Assembly (NCBI RefSeq): GCF_963576675.1
Contig: NC_088913.1
Location: forward strand, 25,375,001 to 25,439,000
Reading direction: 5' to 3'
DNA: 64,000 bases
Source: Euphorbia lathyris
Taxonomy: Eukaryota; Streptophyta; Magnoliopsida; Malpighiales; Euphorbiaceae
The position numbers and the translations under genes were made by a program. The notes below the pieces were generated by a model. It was given only the letters and a program-made list of their open reading frames with translations. It was not told the DNA's origin and made no database searches. Position 1 is the stretch's first letter; each line of letters opens with the position of its first letter. Shown in pieces: positions 54,110-64,000 of this stretch.

Positions 54110-57100
54110 TCACGCCACTGTTTCAGTAAAAACAAAAATTATGTCTAAATGGCCGGAATACCTTTATTGAAATAAAAATAAAAATTCAATGAAAGTTAAA
54201 GTTAAAGTCGGATAACAGAAATTGAACTCCACACAGTTCTCCAAATAAAATTAGGATGGTTGCCTAAACTTGAAGAGAGGAAAGTACTATGGAGAAAGTA
54301 TTTAGCTTTGAAGCGCTAACTTACCAAAGTGTGAGGAGTTGAAATAAACTTCCATCCTTATTCAAAAGAGACAGATTAAACAAATGTACACCACAGTATT
54401 CAAGAGGTCACCTTGGTTTTTGGCTCGAAACTATTTGGACAAGTCAAACTAGTGGATATTCTTATTGCCATCAGCTTTCATACCCCGCTAAAAAGAATTC
54501 ATCATTTTCTTCAAATCGTCATAGATGAAGCAAAGAATCAAAGAGTTACTCATATAAAAAGTTGGGCAGACTTAAGGAGGAAATCATTTCCAGCACTAGA
54601 AAGGAAACAAAACCCATAGCTACTAAATCATTTTCTAAGTCTGTCAATAAAGAATTGATTCAATTGAAAGATGTTGTGCTTAGGATGTCTTATCAGAGAA
54701 GGGAGACCAAGATACCTACCAGTATCTAAAAAAGAATGAACAGACAACATATTGCAAATAGCCAACCTTGGATGAAAACGAACATTAGATTTAAAGAAAA
54801 TATGGTTAATTTCAAATAGATGCTATGTGGTTTTACGGATTTGTAGATGGATATTTGTGGTATTTTTCGTTACAAACGCAACCATGTATTTTGCGTTGTT
54901 ACTAAAATCAAGGCAACTGCCCTAACTCTCTTAAAAGCGAGGATTAATTTCGAAATAAATAAAAAAATTGACCTTTTTTTTACTTTTCTCTCTCCCCTTC
55001 TTCTTGCTCCTTTATTCTCTTTATGTTCTTCTCCTTCTTCTTCTTTTTTTTTTTTTGATTAATTTTGGAATTCCATAATGTCTAGAATTCCAGACGTTTT
55101 GGAAAACGTATAGAAAATGTCTGGAATTTCCATACGTTGAAGAATGTTTGAAAATTCCAGACTTTTTCCAGGACATTTGGAATTCCAAACGTTCCAGAAT
55201 TATAGAATTCCAAAATAAAAAAAAAAGTAAAAAAAAAATCATTTTTTACCAAAATAGCCCTCTGCCACATCACCTATTTAACATATTCCATCCATTTGCC
55301 TTGCTTTTGTAATGGCGCAAACCATATGGTTGTTTTTGTAACGGAAAATATAACAAGTATCTATCTGCAAATCCGTGAAACCACAAACATCTATTTGAAA
55401 TTAACCCAAGAAAATATCATACTTGTTTAAATTGATAGATTGACTGGATGTTATTTCATACTCAGATAGGATATCAGAAACCATATTAGCCTTTTCCAAT
55501 GAAGCTCAAACAAAAAGAAAACTATCGCCAAAAAAAGTAGATGAGAAACAGTAAAAGCTTTTCAGCATACTCTACAACCTCATATAAGATAAGACTATCA
55601 GATTCAGCTTTATACGTCATTTTATGTAAAACTCCAGCATACAGAATAAACAAGTAAGGTGACAAATGGTCTCCCTTTCTCAAACCTCAATTTAGAGCGA
55701 TGGGACCTATAAAGTCCCCGTTGTCCAAAGTAGTATAAGAAACAAAAGAAACACTCAACATAATCCACTTTATTCAGTTCTCATGGAAACCTACACAAAA
55801 CATAACAACTTTAAGAAAGCCCTAGTCTATAAGCTTCGATAATATCAATTTTGAGAGTCACCTCCCCTTTACTCCTCATGTTTTTTCGTTTTATATAATG
55901 GAATGGTTCAAAAGAAAATTGCACACGATCCGCAATAGAATGACCATGAATAAAAGCAAATTGAATTTCGCTAATAATATCAATAATATATTTCAACCTA
56001 TTATCCAACACCGTACCAATGATTTTATACAACACGGTACAAAGAGAAATATGCCTAAGATCCTCCATAGATTCCAGAACATCACATTTCAGAACAAGAA
56101 CAATGATAGTATCATTAAGGTTAGTAGGGAATCCAAATCGAGTCAGCCAGCCTGAACAATCAGTAAAAACATTCATCCTTATCTTATGCTAAAAGTGTGG
56201 ATGGAAGACTGAATTAAGACATCAGAACACAATGATTTATCTACATGCATTTGGAAAGCATCAGCCTTAACTTCTTCATAACAGGATGGTGCAACAAGAT
56301 TAACAGTCATCTTATTGGTTACAACATTATTCAAAAAATTAACAACATTAGCCACATTATTATTAAATGGATCAAATAAACGATGGACGTAATCACGAAC
56401 ATACTCACCTATCTCTACAGGAATATCTTCCAAGGCGATGTCATTATCATAAATGATTGAGGAAATATAATTTTTTTTGTTACGGGCTTTCATTTGGTTT
56501 AGTCTTTGACCCAATTCAGCATTAATCAGATATTTTTGTAAGCGTATTGTTGTAACAAGGTCAGAAATTCTTCATAGAGTTGGTGTGCTCTTTAAAGATT
56601 TTAAGGAGAAGTGGGTATGTCTTCTGAGGGTCGCTATAGTCTAAGTAAGTTATTTCCACAATGTAATTGTTTTTGTGTTCAAATCTCCACTAGTCAACCA
56701 ATTAATTTTCGTCTTTTGCCTCCAATAAGCCTCTTCAAGTTCGAATAAAATACTTAGCTTCTTTTAGTATCAAAAAACTTCTTCACTGAAGTTTGGTCTT
56801 CCTTTGTTATACAAACGAGAAAGCGAACTGGTCGAGTTTGAAATTTTAGCTGCAAACTAATTGTTGAAACTTTTGTCTCACTGTTCTATTGGCGTGCACA
56901 TGCCACCAACTTAGAAAAAGTGACAACATGATGTTGCGTGGCTGGTTAGACACCACAACGTCATTGAAGTCAAATTCTTTAACGCAGGCCATCTCAAACC
57001 AAAATTGATAACTCTTTCTCTCAGAAGCGGGATGAAAAGTCTCAACTAAGATTAGTGAATGGTCAAAATACAAAAAAAAAAAAAGATTAAGAAGCTTGTA

Positions 57101-57450
57101 TGCGGAGAAGACTCGTCCAACTTGCACTAGCAAAGGCTCAATCGAGCTTCTCTCTACTCCAATAACCAATACCATTAGTTCGCTCCCAAGTAAACGGGCT
57201 TCCTTCTATCTTTAACTCAAGTAAACCACACTCCATAATAGTATTAAATTGCTGAATGAGGTGATTATAAACTATCCTCTCCTCTTCAAGATACCATTAA
57301 AGATATAATTGAAATCACCAAAAATCATCAAAAGGAAGATCGAAGAGGCCGAGATGGAATTCAGCAAATTCCACGACTCCTTATATTTAATACGATCAGA
57401 ATGTCCATATAACCCACACATCTTAAATCCCATAAATTTTAAATTTGAAA
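54110..57450 (-). pseudogene. Decayed L1-type LINE
   Basis: Scattered minus-strand frames in the expected order: endonuclease-like remnants (about 57430-56850), an RT approach region (56514-56179), RT core blocks (VLVLKCDVLESMEDLRHISL, ALIFIHGHS-like IQFAFIHGHSIADRV, LKIDIIEAY; 56176-55811), GPIALN-stop-GLRKGDHLSPYLFIL near 55700, and past an inserted MITE a YLGLPSLIRHPKHNIF segment near 54700. Many stops and frame changes; no function expected. Ends are approximate. Confidence 0.75.
54804..55407. mobile_element. Mutator-type MITE, 604 bp, 10-bp TSD, nested in the LINE
   Basis: Ends GGTTAATTTCAAATAGATG and CATCTATTTGAAATTAACCC pair, with TIRs extending beyond 100 bp (for example 'gttacaaacgcaaccat' against 'atggttgtttttgtaac'). 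A perfect 10-bp target duplication AAGAAAATAT lies at 54794-54803 and 55408-55417. The centre (55065-55215) is itself a palindrome rich in 'ggaattcca' words, so a second fold-back may be nested. Confidence 0.82.
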
Positions 57451-58192
57451 AAATACTCTAAATTTATGTAAAAAAAAATTGATTGAATATTTAATTTCAT
57501 GATTAAATTGATTTAACTTCAGCATGACAGAAATGAAGATATTATTGTGAACAATTCCACAGTGAAAAATAGATACAAAATCATTCATAATAACAAAATA
57601 TTTTGTATTTTTTTTTCTAGAATAAATTGGGTATGATATTTAGAAATTAATTAAAAATTTTATCTAATTAATGGTAAATTATTAGAAGAATCCAGTTCTC
57701 CATGTCAAATGGAGGACCTCCCATATATATTTTGACACTTATAACATGAACTCACATCTATTATAAGAGGCCCGACTATTTTAATAGGTCACAATACACG
57801 TGTCCAAATGTGAATTGGGGGTTCTCCGAATGACATGAAAGACCGAATGCTTAATATAAAAACTCCTAATTAATGTACAAAATAGAAAAGAATTAACCAA
57901 CTTGGCGTTGGTGAGGAGGAGATTAATTGCTTGCTTTTATAATGAGAAACTTGCTGCACTTTTCGTGGTATGAAGGAAATGGTTCTGTTGCCTTCTCTTT
58001 TTCTTTTTTCCAAATATGTCCCTACGTTATACGAACGCCGGATGTGATGTTTACGGCATTCCCGTTAATCACGTTGCCATTATTTGACCCTTTGTGTAAT
58101 TTTTATTAATTTCTATAAGGTTTTTTTTTTAGTTATGTGCAAAATGCCCCTACTAGCTCATATTAATTTTTCGAAATTGCTAAAAAAAACTT
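57451..58192. other. AT-rich intergenic DNA
   Basis: No gene or clear element recognised. Short plus-strand frames near 57927-58109 show no family features. Confidence 0.45.
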
Positions 58193-58412
58193 AGGGTCCA
58201 TTTGTTTTACCTGCTGTTTGCTATTGCTGTTTGCTGTTTCCTGTTACGGTTTGTTGTTTGCTGTTTGCTGTTTGAAAAGGCTCCCTGTTTTTATAAAAAG
58301 CTACTTTTCGGTTGTAAAAGGCAAACGAGAGGTGTCTAACCAAACACCTTAAACTCTCCTTTTCAAAGTGAAAAGACAAACAGGAGGTCGAAAAGCAGCT
58401 ACCAAACACCCT
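58193..58412. mobile_element. hAT-type MITE, 220 bp
   Basis: Ends AGGGTCCATTTGTTTTACC and GCTACCAAACACCCT are inverted complements. It is closely related to 38335-38647 ('tgctgtttgctgttt', 'ggcaaac...aggt', 'aaactctcctttt'). Confidence 0.7.
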
Positions 58413-58831
58413 CAGTGTTTAATTAGCCACTTGAATTTGTTTAAAGGGTTGTGATTAAGTTTCTAAATCTAGAAAAACGCTCTAGAAATCTAAAAAATAG
58501 AAAGTTAATTTGTTTTTAAAAATTTAGAGTCGCAAATCAAACCTTTATTTTTTTATGTTTTGCTTTTTTTTTTTACAAATTTAGACAATATGGAATGTAT
58601 ATCAATTTAAACAAGTTCGAAAGACTAATGGATTACTGTAAGCAAATTCAAAGGGTCGAAAAGTCACTTTAAACAAATTCAGGTAAGCAGTCTGTTATTT
58701 TAAACAAATTGATGGGGCTAATGATACACTTTGTAAGTTTAGAAGGTCAATCAACCTTTTAGAACAACTCCAGAGGCTCTTGAATGTATTAAGCATATAA
58801 ATATTTTAACACAGAGATTATAATTAGATTA
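58413..58831. other. AT-rich intergenic DNA
   Basis: No gene. It contains repeated words such as 'ttaaacaaatt' that suggest an old MITE, but ends were not defined. Confidence 0.4.
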
Positions 58832-59361
58832 GGTAAAAATACGAAAAAAATGTTTGTGATTTGCCCAATTTGCAAATATAGACATGTAGTTTAAAAGTTC
58901 ACAAATAAATGTCTCTGGTATGTTTTATTTCAAAACAAAGTATAAAAATTATACAGTTAAGTTTTGACTATAGCCAAAGATATTTTTATCTTAAACAAAA
59001 TTATTCTTACATATCAGCAAAACACAACCCCCGAAAAAAATAACTTTTTAAATTGAAACAATAAATAATATGGTGAAATTTTAAGTTTTTTATTAATCTG
59101 TCAGTTTATAAACTAAATTGATATTTAAGTTCATTTACACAGTTGCAATTTGATTTTGGAATCTGTGTTTTGTCAATATATAAATGTAATTGAAAAAAAA
59201 ATTAAAAATGATCTTATTGTCATCAATCACTTAAAAGTTTAATTTTAAATATTTTATTTTATAAAAAACACCGCATATATACCTCTATTTGTAAACTTTT
59301 AAACCACGGATCTCTATTTGTAAATAACGCAAACCACAAGCATTTTTCCTGTACTTTGACC
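58832..59361. repeat. TIR repeat family R3, copy A
   Basis: Ends GGTAAAAATACGAAAAAAAT and the complement of ATTTTTCCTGTACTTTGACC pair loosely. The interior is AT-rich and non-coding, with 'catatcagcaaaacacaac' and 'actgt.agttta.aaactaaattgatatt' landmarks. Copy B at 59590-60178 has the same landmarks in reverse order and orientation. Confidence 0.75.
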
Positions 59362-59409
59362 ATTAAATTATCATGTTTTATTTCTATCAAAAAGAATCAT
59401 CATGTTTTA

Positions 59410-59477
59410 TATATAGATACTTAGAATTTTTTTTTTAAATGTATTTTTAAAAAAAAGGGTATATAGATACTTAGAAT
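59410..59477. repeat. 32-bp insertion between perfect 18-bp direct repeats
   Basis: TATATAGATACTTAGAAT at 59410-59427 and 59460-59477 brackets a 32-bp AT-rich segment ending in A8 and GGG. Confidence 0.65.
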
Positions 59478-59730
59478 ATATTCATAAAATGAAAATGAGA
59501 AATAGTTGATGAAGTCCGTATTGAATTTATTCAGTTTTTATGTTTAAGGTCGTCTTAAATAAAATTTAAAGTATAATAAATTCCATCAGTGCGAAAAAAT
59601 ATCGGGGTTTACTTTAATTGTAAATAGAAATCCATGGTTTAAAAGTTTGCAAATAGAGGTATGTGGTATGTTTTTTTTTTTGTACAAAATAAAGTATTTA
59701 AAATTAACTTTTAAGTAATTGTTGATAATT

Positions 59731-59775
59731 AAGAGTATTTTTTAATTTATTAAAAAAAAGAGTATTTTTTAATTT
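59731..59775. repeat. 18-bp duplication with 9-bp filler
   Basis: AAGAGTATTTTTTAATTT occurs at 59731-59748 and 59758-59775, separated by ATTAAAAAA. Copy A of the same repeat has a single version, so this is an insertion of 27 bp in copy B. Confidence 0.65.
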
Positions 59776-59783
59776 TTTCAATT

Positions 59784-59842
59784 ATATTTATATATTAACA
59801 AGTGCGACCGGGCCGCCCTTTTTTATATTTATATATTAACAA
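59784..59842 (+). mobile_element. Micro-SINE: 23-bp Au SINE tail with perfect 18-bp TSD
   Basis: GTGCGACCGGGCCGCCC plus six T (59802-59824) is the 3' terminus of the Au-type SINE present in full at 51457-51653. It is bracketed by a perfect 18-bp direct repeat ATATTTATATATTAACAA (59784-59801, 59825-59842). The matching place in R3 copy A has the target once and no insert. Confidence 0.85.
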
Positions 59843-60189
59843 AACGCAGATCCCAAAATCAAATTACAACTGTGTAAAATAAACTTGAATATCAATTTAG
59901 TTCATAAACTGTCAGATTAGTAAAAAATGTTAAATTCCACCATATTATTTATTATTTCGATTTAGGAAGTTATTTTTTCGGGTGTTGTGTTTTGCTGATA
60001 TGTAAGAATAATTTTTTTTAAAAATAAAATGTCTCTGGTTGTAATTAAAACTTAACTGTGTAATTGTAATACTTTGTTTTGTAAATAAAACATACCGCAT
60101 ACCTTTATTTGTAAACTTTTAAACCACATACTTTTATTTATAAAATAAGCAAACCACGTGTATTTTTTCGTACTTTGTTTTCAAATTGT

Positions 60190-60639
60190 AGTATAACACT
60201 TTATTAATGGAGTTGATTTTTTTTTTTTATCAATTGACTAAATAAATAAGACACTCAAGCTATTAGGATGGTTTTTGGCTAATTATAATAATTATTTTAA
60301 GGCAGCATGGCAAAGCTGGCATGTTAATTTGAAAAATACACCTTATAAATATCCATAACCATCCCACATCATTGTCAGTTTCTATTATGATTTATGATTA
60401 TGTGGTATGGTACCCTCCAAAATGACATCTTTTGTCGTTGTAAAGTCACCCTTTCGTTTTTCATTTTCATTTTCCAATTTTGTTTTAAGTTTGGTTATAA
60501 AGGAAACTGAATGACGGAAAATGATCCCGTCCTTTCCATGCCCAATTGCATTAATTCCACAAAGACTTTCTTTTTAATGTTTTAAAATTAAAGTTATATA
60601 TAAAATAAAAATTCAAACTAATAAAAAATAATTATAATA
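60190..60639. other. AT-rich intergenic DNA
   Basis: No gene or defined element seen between R3 copy B and the Mutator-like element. Confidence 0.45.
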
Positions 60640-60731
60640 ATTTAAGGGTGTTGTTAAACCCAGCCCCATTTTCCCATCCCAAGCCCCGTGAAAGGACGAA
60701 AATGCCCTTTCATGGGTTTTGGGAGGGGAAT

Positions 60732-60975
60732 TGCTATTTTTTTTTTTGCCAATCCGACACGCGGGCGTGTGGCCATCACGCCTCACCTCGCGGTCGGACG
60801 TGATAGCCTCACGCCCCACCGTGTGGTAGGACGTGATAGCCTCCCGCCTGACCGCAAGGTCGGGCATGTGGCTGTTACGTCCGACTACGCGGTGAGGCGT
60901 GAGGCTATCACGTCCGACCGCGAGGTGAGGCGTGATGGCCACACGCCCGCGTGTCGGATTGGCAAAAAAAATAGC
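60732..60975. repeat. GC-rich perfect palindrome with 68-bp arms
   Basis: 60748-60815 and 60896-60963 are exact inverted complements (68 of 68 by eye). Both arms continue into T/A runs and GCTAT/ATAGC. The 80-bp spacer holds degenerate copies of the same words (GGACGTGATAGCCTC, CGCGGTGAGGCGTGAGG). It is a strong GC island in AT-rich DNA. Confidence 0.9.
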
Positions 60976-60984
60976 TTTTTTATC

Positions 60985-61060
60985 CCATAAATAGTTCGTT
61001 AAACCCGTAAATAGACCGTTAAATCCGTAAATAGTCCGTTAAACCCGTAACTACAGAATT
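60985..61060. repeat. Short tandem repeat, period 20
   Basis: Three to four units of the type GTAAATAGTCCGTTAAACCC with one or two changes each, just inside the palindrome of the Mutator-like element; probably subterminal repeats. Confidence 0.75.
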
Positions 61061-61123
61061 GTACTTAAAACCAAAAAATAATATCAGTTAATTAATAAAT
61101 ATTATTAATCACAACATATAAAA

Positions 61124-63900
61124 CTAATATAATCTAGTCCAAGCCTCTCTCCTTTCAGCGTATAGATTCTCCAAGTGACGAACACTCTGATGACAAAATA
61201 ATCGCCATTGGGTGGCAATGGGAGGCACTGGAAACGCAGGATGTAAATAAAGACGTATGTAGTGACGATAACTCCCCAAATGACAAATCACAATCTCTCG
61301 CTCTGGTGGTCTTTCATCGTCCGAACGCATCGGCAGTATAGTGCAACATCCTAATTGTTCTGTAGTAAAGAGGAAAATTATTGCGTTCAATACAGATGCA
61401 GCAGCAAATAAGTCATCCGGACTCACCATCCAGTGGGACTCACCACAACCCGCTCCTGCCCATTTAATACGTGTGAGGGCAGCATCAAATCTGTTCCCGT
61501 ACACTGGCGCATACAGATCACGGTTTGCCCGCATCTCATTCTCTATGAGCACTCTCATCAGCTTCCACTCCTCTTGGTTATAAATGATGGCATCGGCTAA
61601 AACACGAAATCCACAGTTACCATCTGCTACAACATCATGGAATCCAGTAATAAATGGTACGATGAGATGTTGAACCCGATGTAAATGGTGGTAACTGGCG
61701 ATATCCGCATCAAATCCGACTGAAAATATTAATATATGAAATTTATCAATAAAAATATATTTACTTTAACTTCAACATATATATAAATGAAATAAAATAT
61801 ACCCGGCATCTGGCTGTTATGCACAGATGAGGATGAAGAACGGCCTCGACTACGACTACTCCTCGAACCTGAGGGCCGTGCTCGACCTCGTGGGGACTGA
61901 CTGTACTCCCATGCACTCGGATTTCATTTTGTTGATGAATTTCCCTTTGGTCTACACCTAACAGTGTCTTTGACCTCAGGTTCTTTAAAGCCACTTTGTT
62001 CCGGGTTTATCTGATCATGAATCATCATCGATATGCTACGCACCATTGAAGGATCTAATTTTTCAACCTTTTCCACAAGAGATTGAAAAAATCGGTGATC
62101 CTCAGACCCGTCAGCATATACTGGAGCAGTAACTGGTATGTCACTCAACCCTTCAAACGCAAGAGATCTCCAAAAAGGATGGATGCGGTCAACACGGACC
62201 GATTCATTTGTGTCAATATATGTTTTAAGCTCACATGCACACGGAATGCCATGAGTCATGGGCAACACGCATCCGTATTCACTTACCACATACATACTCA
62301 GCATATGCTTGAGCTCATCATTTAGTACAGCCAAGCAGTAATGTGAAACGTGTAAGTCGAGATACGCGAAAGGTTCTCCACAGTGATTCACCGCAGATCT
62401 TCTTCTCGAGTCCTCGAGTGAGTATCTGATTATATACAATGAAGGATTACAAAACTAATGTATTAAATTTTAAAAGATTAAAGCAAATAACAGAATAAAT
62501 GTCTTACTTGATCGCCTCGATCTGAGCCTCAATGTCATTGTGCACCTTCGCCCACACTGTATCAAGTGCACCAGTAGATGAATTCAACCACTGTTTCAAC
62601 TGTGCATGTGAACTCTCCACTCGACAGGTTGTGGTGTTTCCTAAGTGCAACACCTTGTTCGTCCATGCTCGACAAAACTTCTCTTTATGCACTAGCCACG
62701 TGGTCTCTACGTACTGAATCACACCAGGCCAGTTGCCAGTAGTATTCTTCATGGCTACCACTGCCGCCTCATATTCAGCTTCTGTCGGGGCTTCAATTAT
62801 ACGTTTCTATTTGGAATTCTTAAAAATTTCACCAAACTTCTTCATTCCACTCAACTTGCCAACTATATCCTCTACATCTTTATTAATATGACATGTGCAC
62901 AATAAATGATGAGAATGAGGAAATACCTCACGAACCGGCCGCATCAGTCCTAACTCCCGGTCTGTAGCAATGGCTGTCGGATGCACATCAGGTTGGAGCA
63001 AAAGCTTCAATTTTTGTAACACCCACATGTAACTACCCTCGGTTTCATCCTTCATGATTGCATAGGCGATCAAGAAGTTTTTGTTTGAAGGCGTCATTCC
63101 AATGATTTCAAAGAATGGCATCTTATACTTGTTTGTTTTATATGTTGAATCCATACCAACAAACAAGTAATAAGATCGGAACAGTGTGATCGATGTTGGA
63201 TGTGCCATAAATAAGTGAGTCACGACATTGCTGCCCGGCACCGCTTGCGTCCAATGTATATAGTCCTTATCTATAGCAAGCCGATAAAACTGACCGATTA
63301 CATCCCGACCCTCAAAGCTCTCAGTCCTGATTTTCTCCCTGTAGTTATAGATATGTCTTTGTGTCAGCCAATCCTCCGGATGTTTTTCTTTGATTGCAGC
63401 AAAAATAGCACAAGGCTTAGCTTGAGCTGAACTCATTTCACGAACAAGTTTTTTGGAAGTCGGGCTTAGTCCGCTCATCTGTTTGTAGCCCTGACGATAT
63501 ACAGCCAGCTGATGACAGTGCTGTCCTCTATCTCCAGGAATCCCATTCACCACCCAACCGCCCAATTCACCGATTTCCATAACCTTTATCTGGAATTTCA
63601 ACCACAGTACTTTGTTTTTGTATTCTTCCATAGTATAACATCCATATCCACATCCTTTTTCCTTTTATAATTCTTAACACCACGAGCACATTTAACCAAT
63701 ATCCACTTTGACTTGCGCCCCGTCTTGTGCGACGCTGTGGTTAACTCAAACCCGATCCCAATTGCCGTATGTTTTGCCCAGTTAACAGCTTCATGATATG
63801 TTTGAAATGTTTGTTTGGGAAAAAACTGCAAGCTGTAATCTATGCCGTTTCCGTCAAATTCTTCCCACGAAACCTCCTGTAAATGATTAATAACGAACAT
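61124..63900 (-). pseudogene. MULE transposase fused to an OTU-like cysteine protease, broken
   Basis: In minus-strand order: an N-terminal FAR1-like DNA-binding region (63900-63600: HEAVNWAKHTAIGIGF), MULE transposase core (YYLFVGMDSTYKTNKYKMPF, IATDRELGLMRPVREVFP, HLLCTCHINKDV), a helical part (SSHAQLKQWLNSSTGALDTV), a SWIM-like CxC segment (THGIPCACELKTYI), a basic Ser/Arg linker, then an OTU fold (VVADGNCGFRVLADAIIY with the DGNC catalytic motif; SYRHYIRLYLHPAFPVPP near its end). Introns 62426-62507 and 61720-61802 have good GT-AG sites and keep the frame. Defects: a frame change near 63600-63630, TAG 62807-62809 and TGA 61924-61926. It ends at 61124. A non-autonomous or recently dead element is likely. 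Confidence 0.8.
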
Positions 63901-64000
63901 TACATTCCAAAACGTGACATTTCTACAGCGTTTCGGTGTCTAAACCCGAATAACAGCCACAAATATGCTCGGGCGTGTGAGCATCACGCCCCACCACATG
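63901..64000. other. Upstream of the MULE gene, start of its far terminal region
   Basis: Short leader of the transposase gene. From 63969 it matches the GC-rich palindrome motif of 60748-60965. Confidence 0.5.

Larger units (their letters stand above)
59590..60178. repeat. TIR repeat family R3, copy B (inverted)
   Basis: The complement of this segment aligns with 58832-59361 along its length ('gttttgctgatatgtaagaataatttt', 'cataccgcatacctttatttg'; each shown here in part). It carries two small insertions absent from copy A: a 23-bp SINE tail (59802-59824) and a 27-bp duplication (59749-59775). Confidence 0.75.
60640..64000 (-). mobile_element. Mutator-like element with transposase-OTU gene (right end beyond window)
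   Basis: The left border region begins GGGTGTTGTTAAACCCAGCC near 60645 and holds a GC-rich palindrome (60732-60975). The transposase gene runs on the minus strand (63900-61124). At the right edge (63969-64000) GGGCGTGTG...CATCACGCCCCACC repeats the palindrome motif, so the other terminal region probably begins there. Full ends and TSD cannot be seen. Confidence 0.65.

Noticed and set aside
57927..58109. Possible small plus-strand gene
   Set aside because: No homologous features, no splice or promoter context, and flanked by repeats.
60613..60990. Repetitive frames on both strands with phrases like AITSDREVRRDGHTP
   Set aside because: They arise from the GC-rich palindrome; the peptides are translations of repeat units on both strands, not genes.

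Overview
The window is nuclear DNA from a flowering plant, most likely a eudicot. It is AT-rich, with GT-AG spliced genes, LRR receptor-like proteins, a DUF247 gene and a dense layer of plant-type transposons (Sirevirus, Au-type SINE, RTE and L1 LINEs, Tourist, hAT and Mutator MITEs). I cannot name the species. No rRNA, tRNA, CRISPR or bacterial-type features were seen.

Layout. 0-4.2 kb: intergenic repeats, including a 1.02-kb non-autonomous hAT element with an 8-bp target duplication. 4.3-16.4 kb: a head-to-head inverted duplication, [RLP >][< F-box] ... [F-box fragment >][< RLP]. Both receptor-like-protein genes are intact, one F-box gene carries a frame break, and the other F-box copy is reduced to its 5' end. 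17-20 kb: a hairpin-forming inverted repeat and a two-exon DUF247 gene. 21.4-33.2 kb: a complete 11.8-kb Sirevirus-type Ty1/copia element on the minus strand, with precise TSD, two LTRs, PBS, PPT, gag, pol and an envelope-position ORF. It is disabled by stop codons and is inserted beside or in the remains of an older copia element (33.2-35.7 kb). 36-39.6 kb: LINE RNase H debris and several MITEs.

40.5-51.9 kb is the conserved housekeeping block: a nine-coding-exon phosphoglycerate-mutase-like gene (+) and a twenty-coding-exon fatty acid amide hydrolase gene (-). They are convergent and 495 bp apart between stops. From memory, the same pair of families lies together on Arabidopsis chromosome 5 (At5g64460/At5g64440). 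Both can be spliced by hand into uninterrupted frames (289 and 607 aa). 52-60.6 kb: nested TIR elements, a 5'-truncated RTE LINE with a 16-bp TSD, a decayed L1 LINE and an inverted pair of MITEs. 60.6-64 kb: a Mutator-like element with a degenerate transposase-OTU protease gene, bordered by a GC-rich perfect palindrome whose motif recurs at the right edge of the window.

The host genes fall into two groups: surface immune-type receptors and an F-box gene that expand by local duplication, and a syntenic metabolic pair. The most unusual signal is a set of ultra-short insertions (about 9-32 bp) flanked by perfect 16-18-bp direct repeats. One of them is the last 23 bp of an Au-type SINE, and two can be checked against an empty copy of the same locus within the window.
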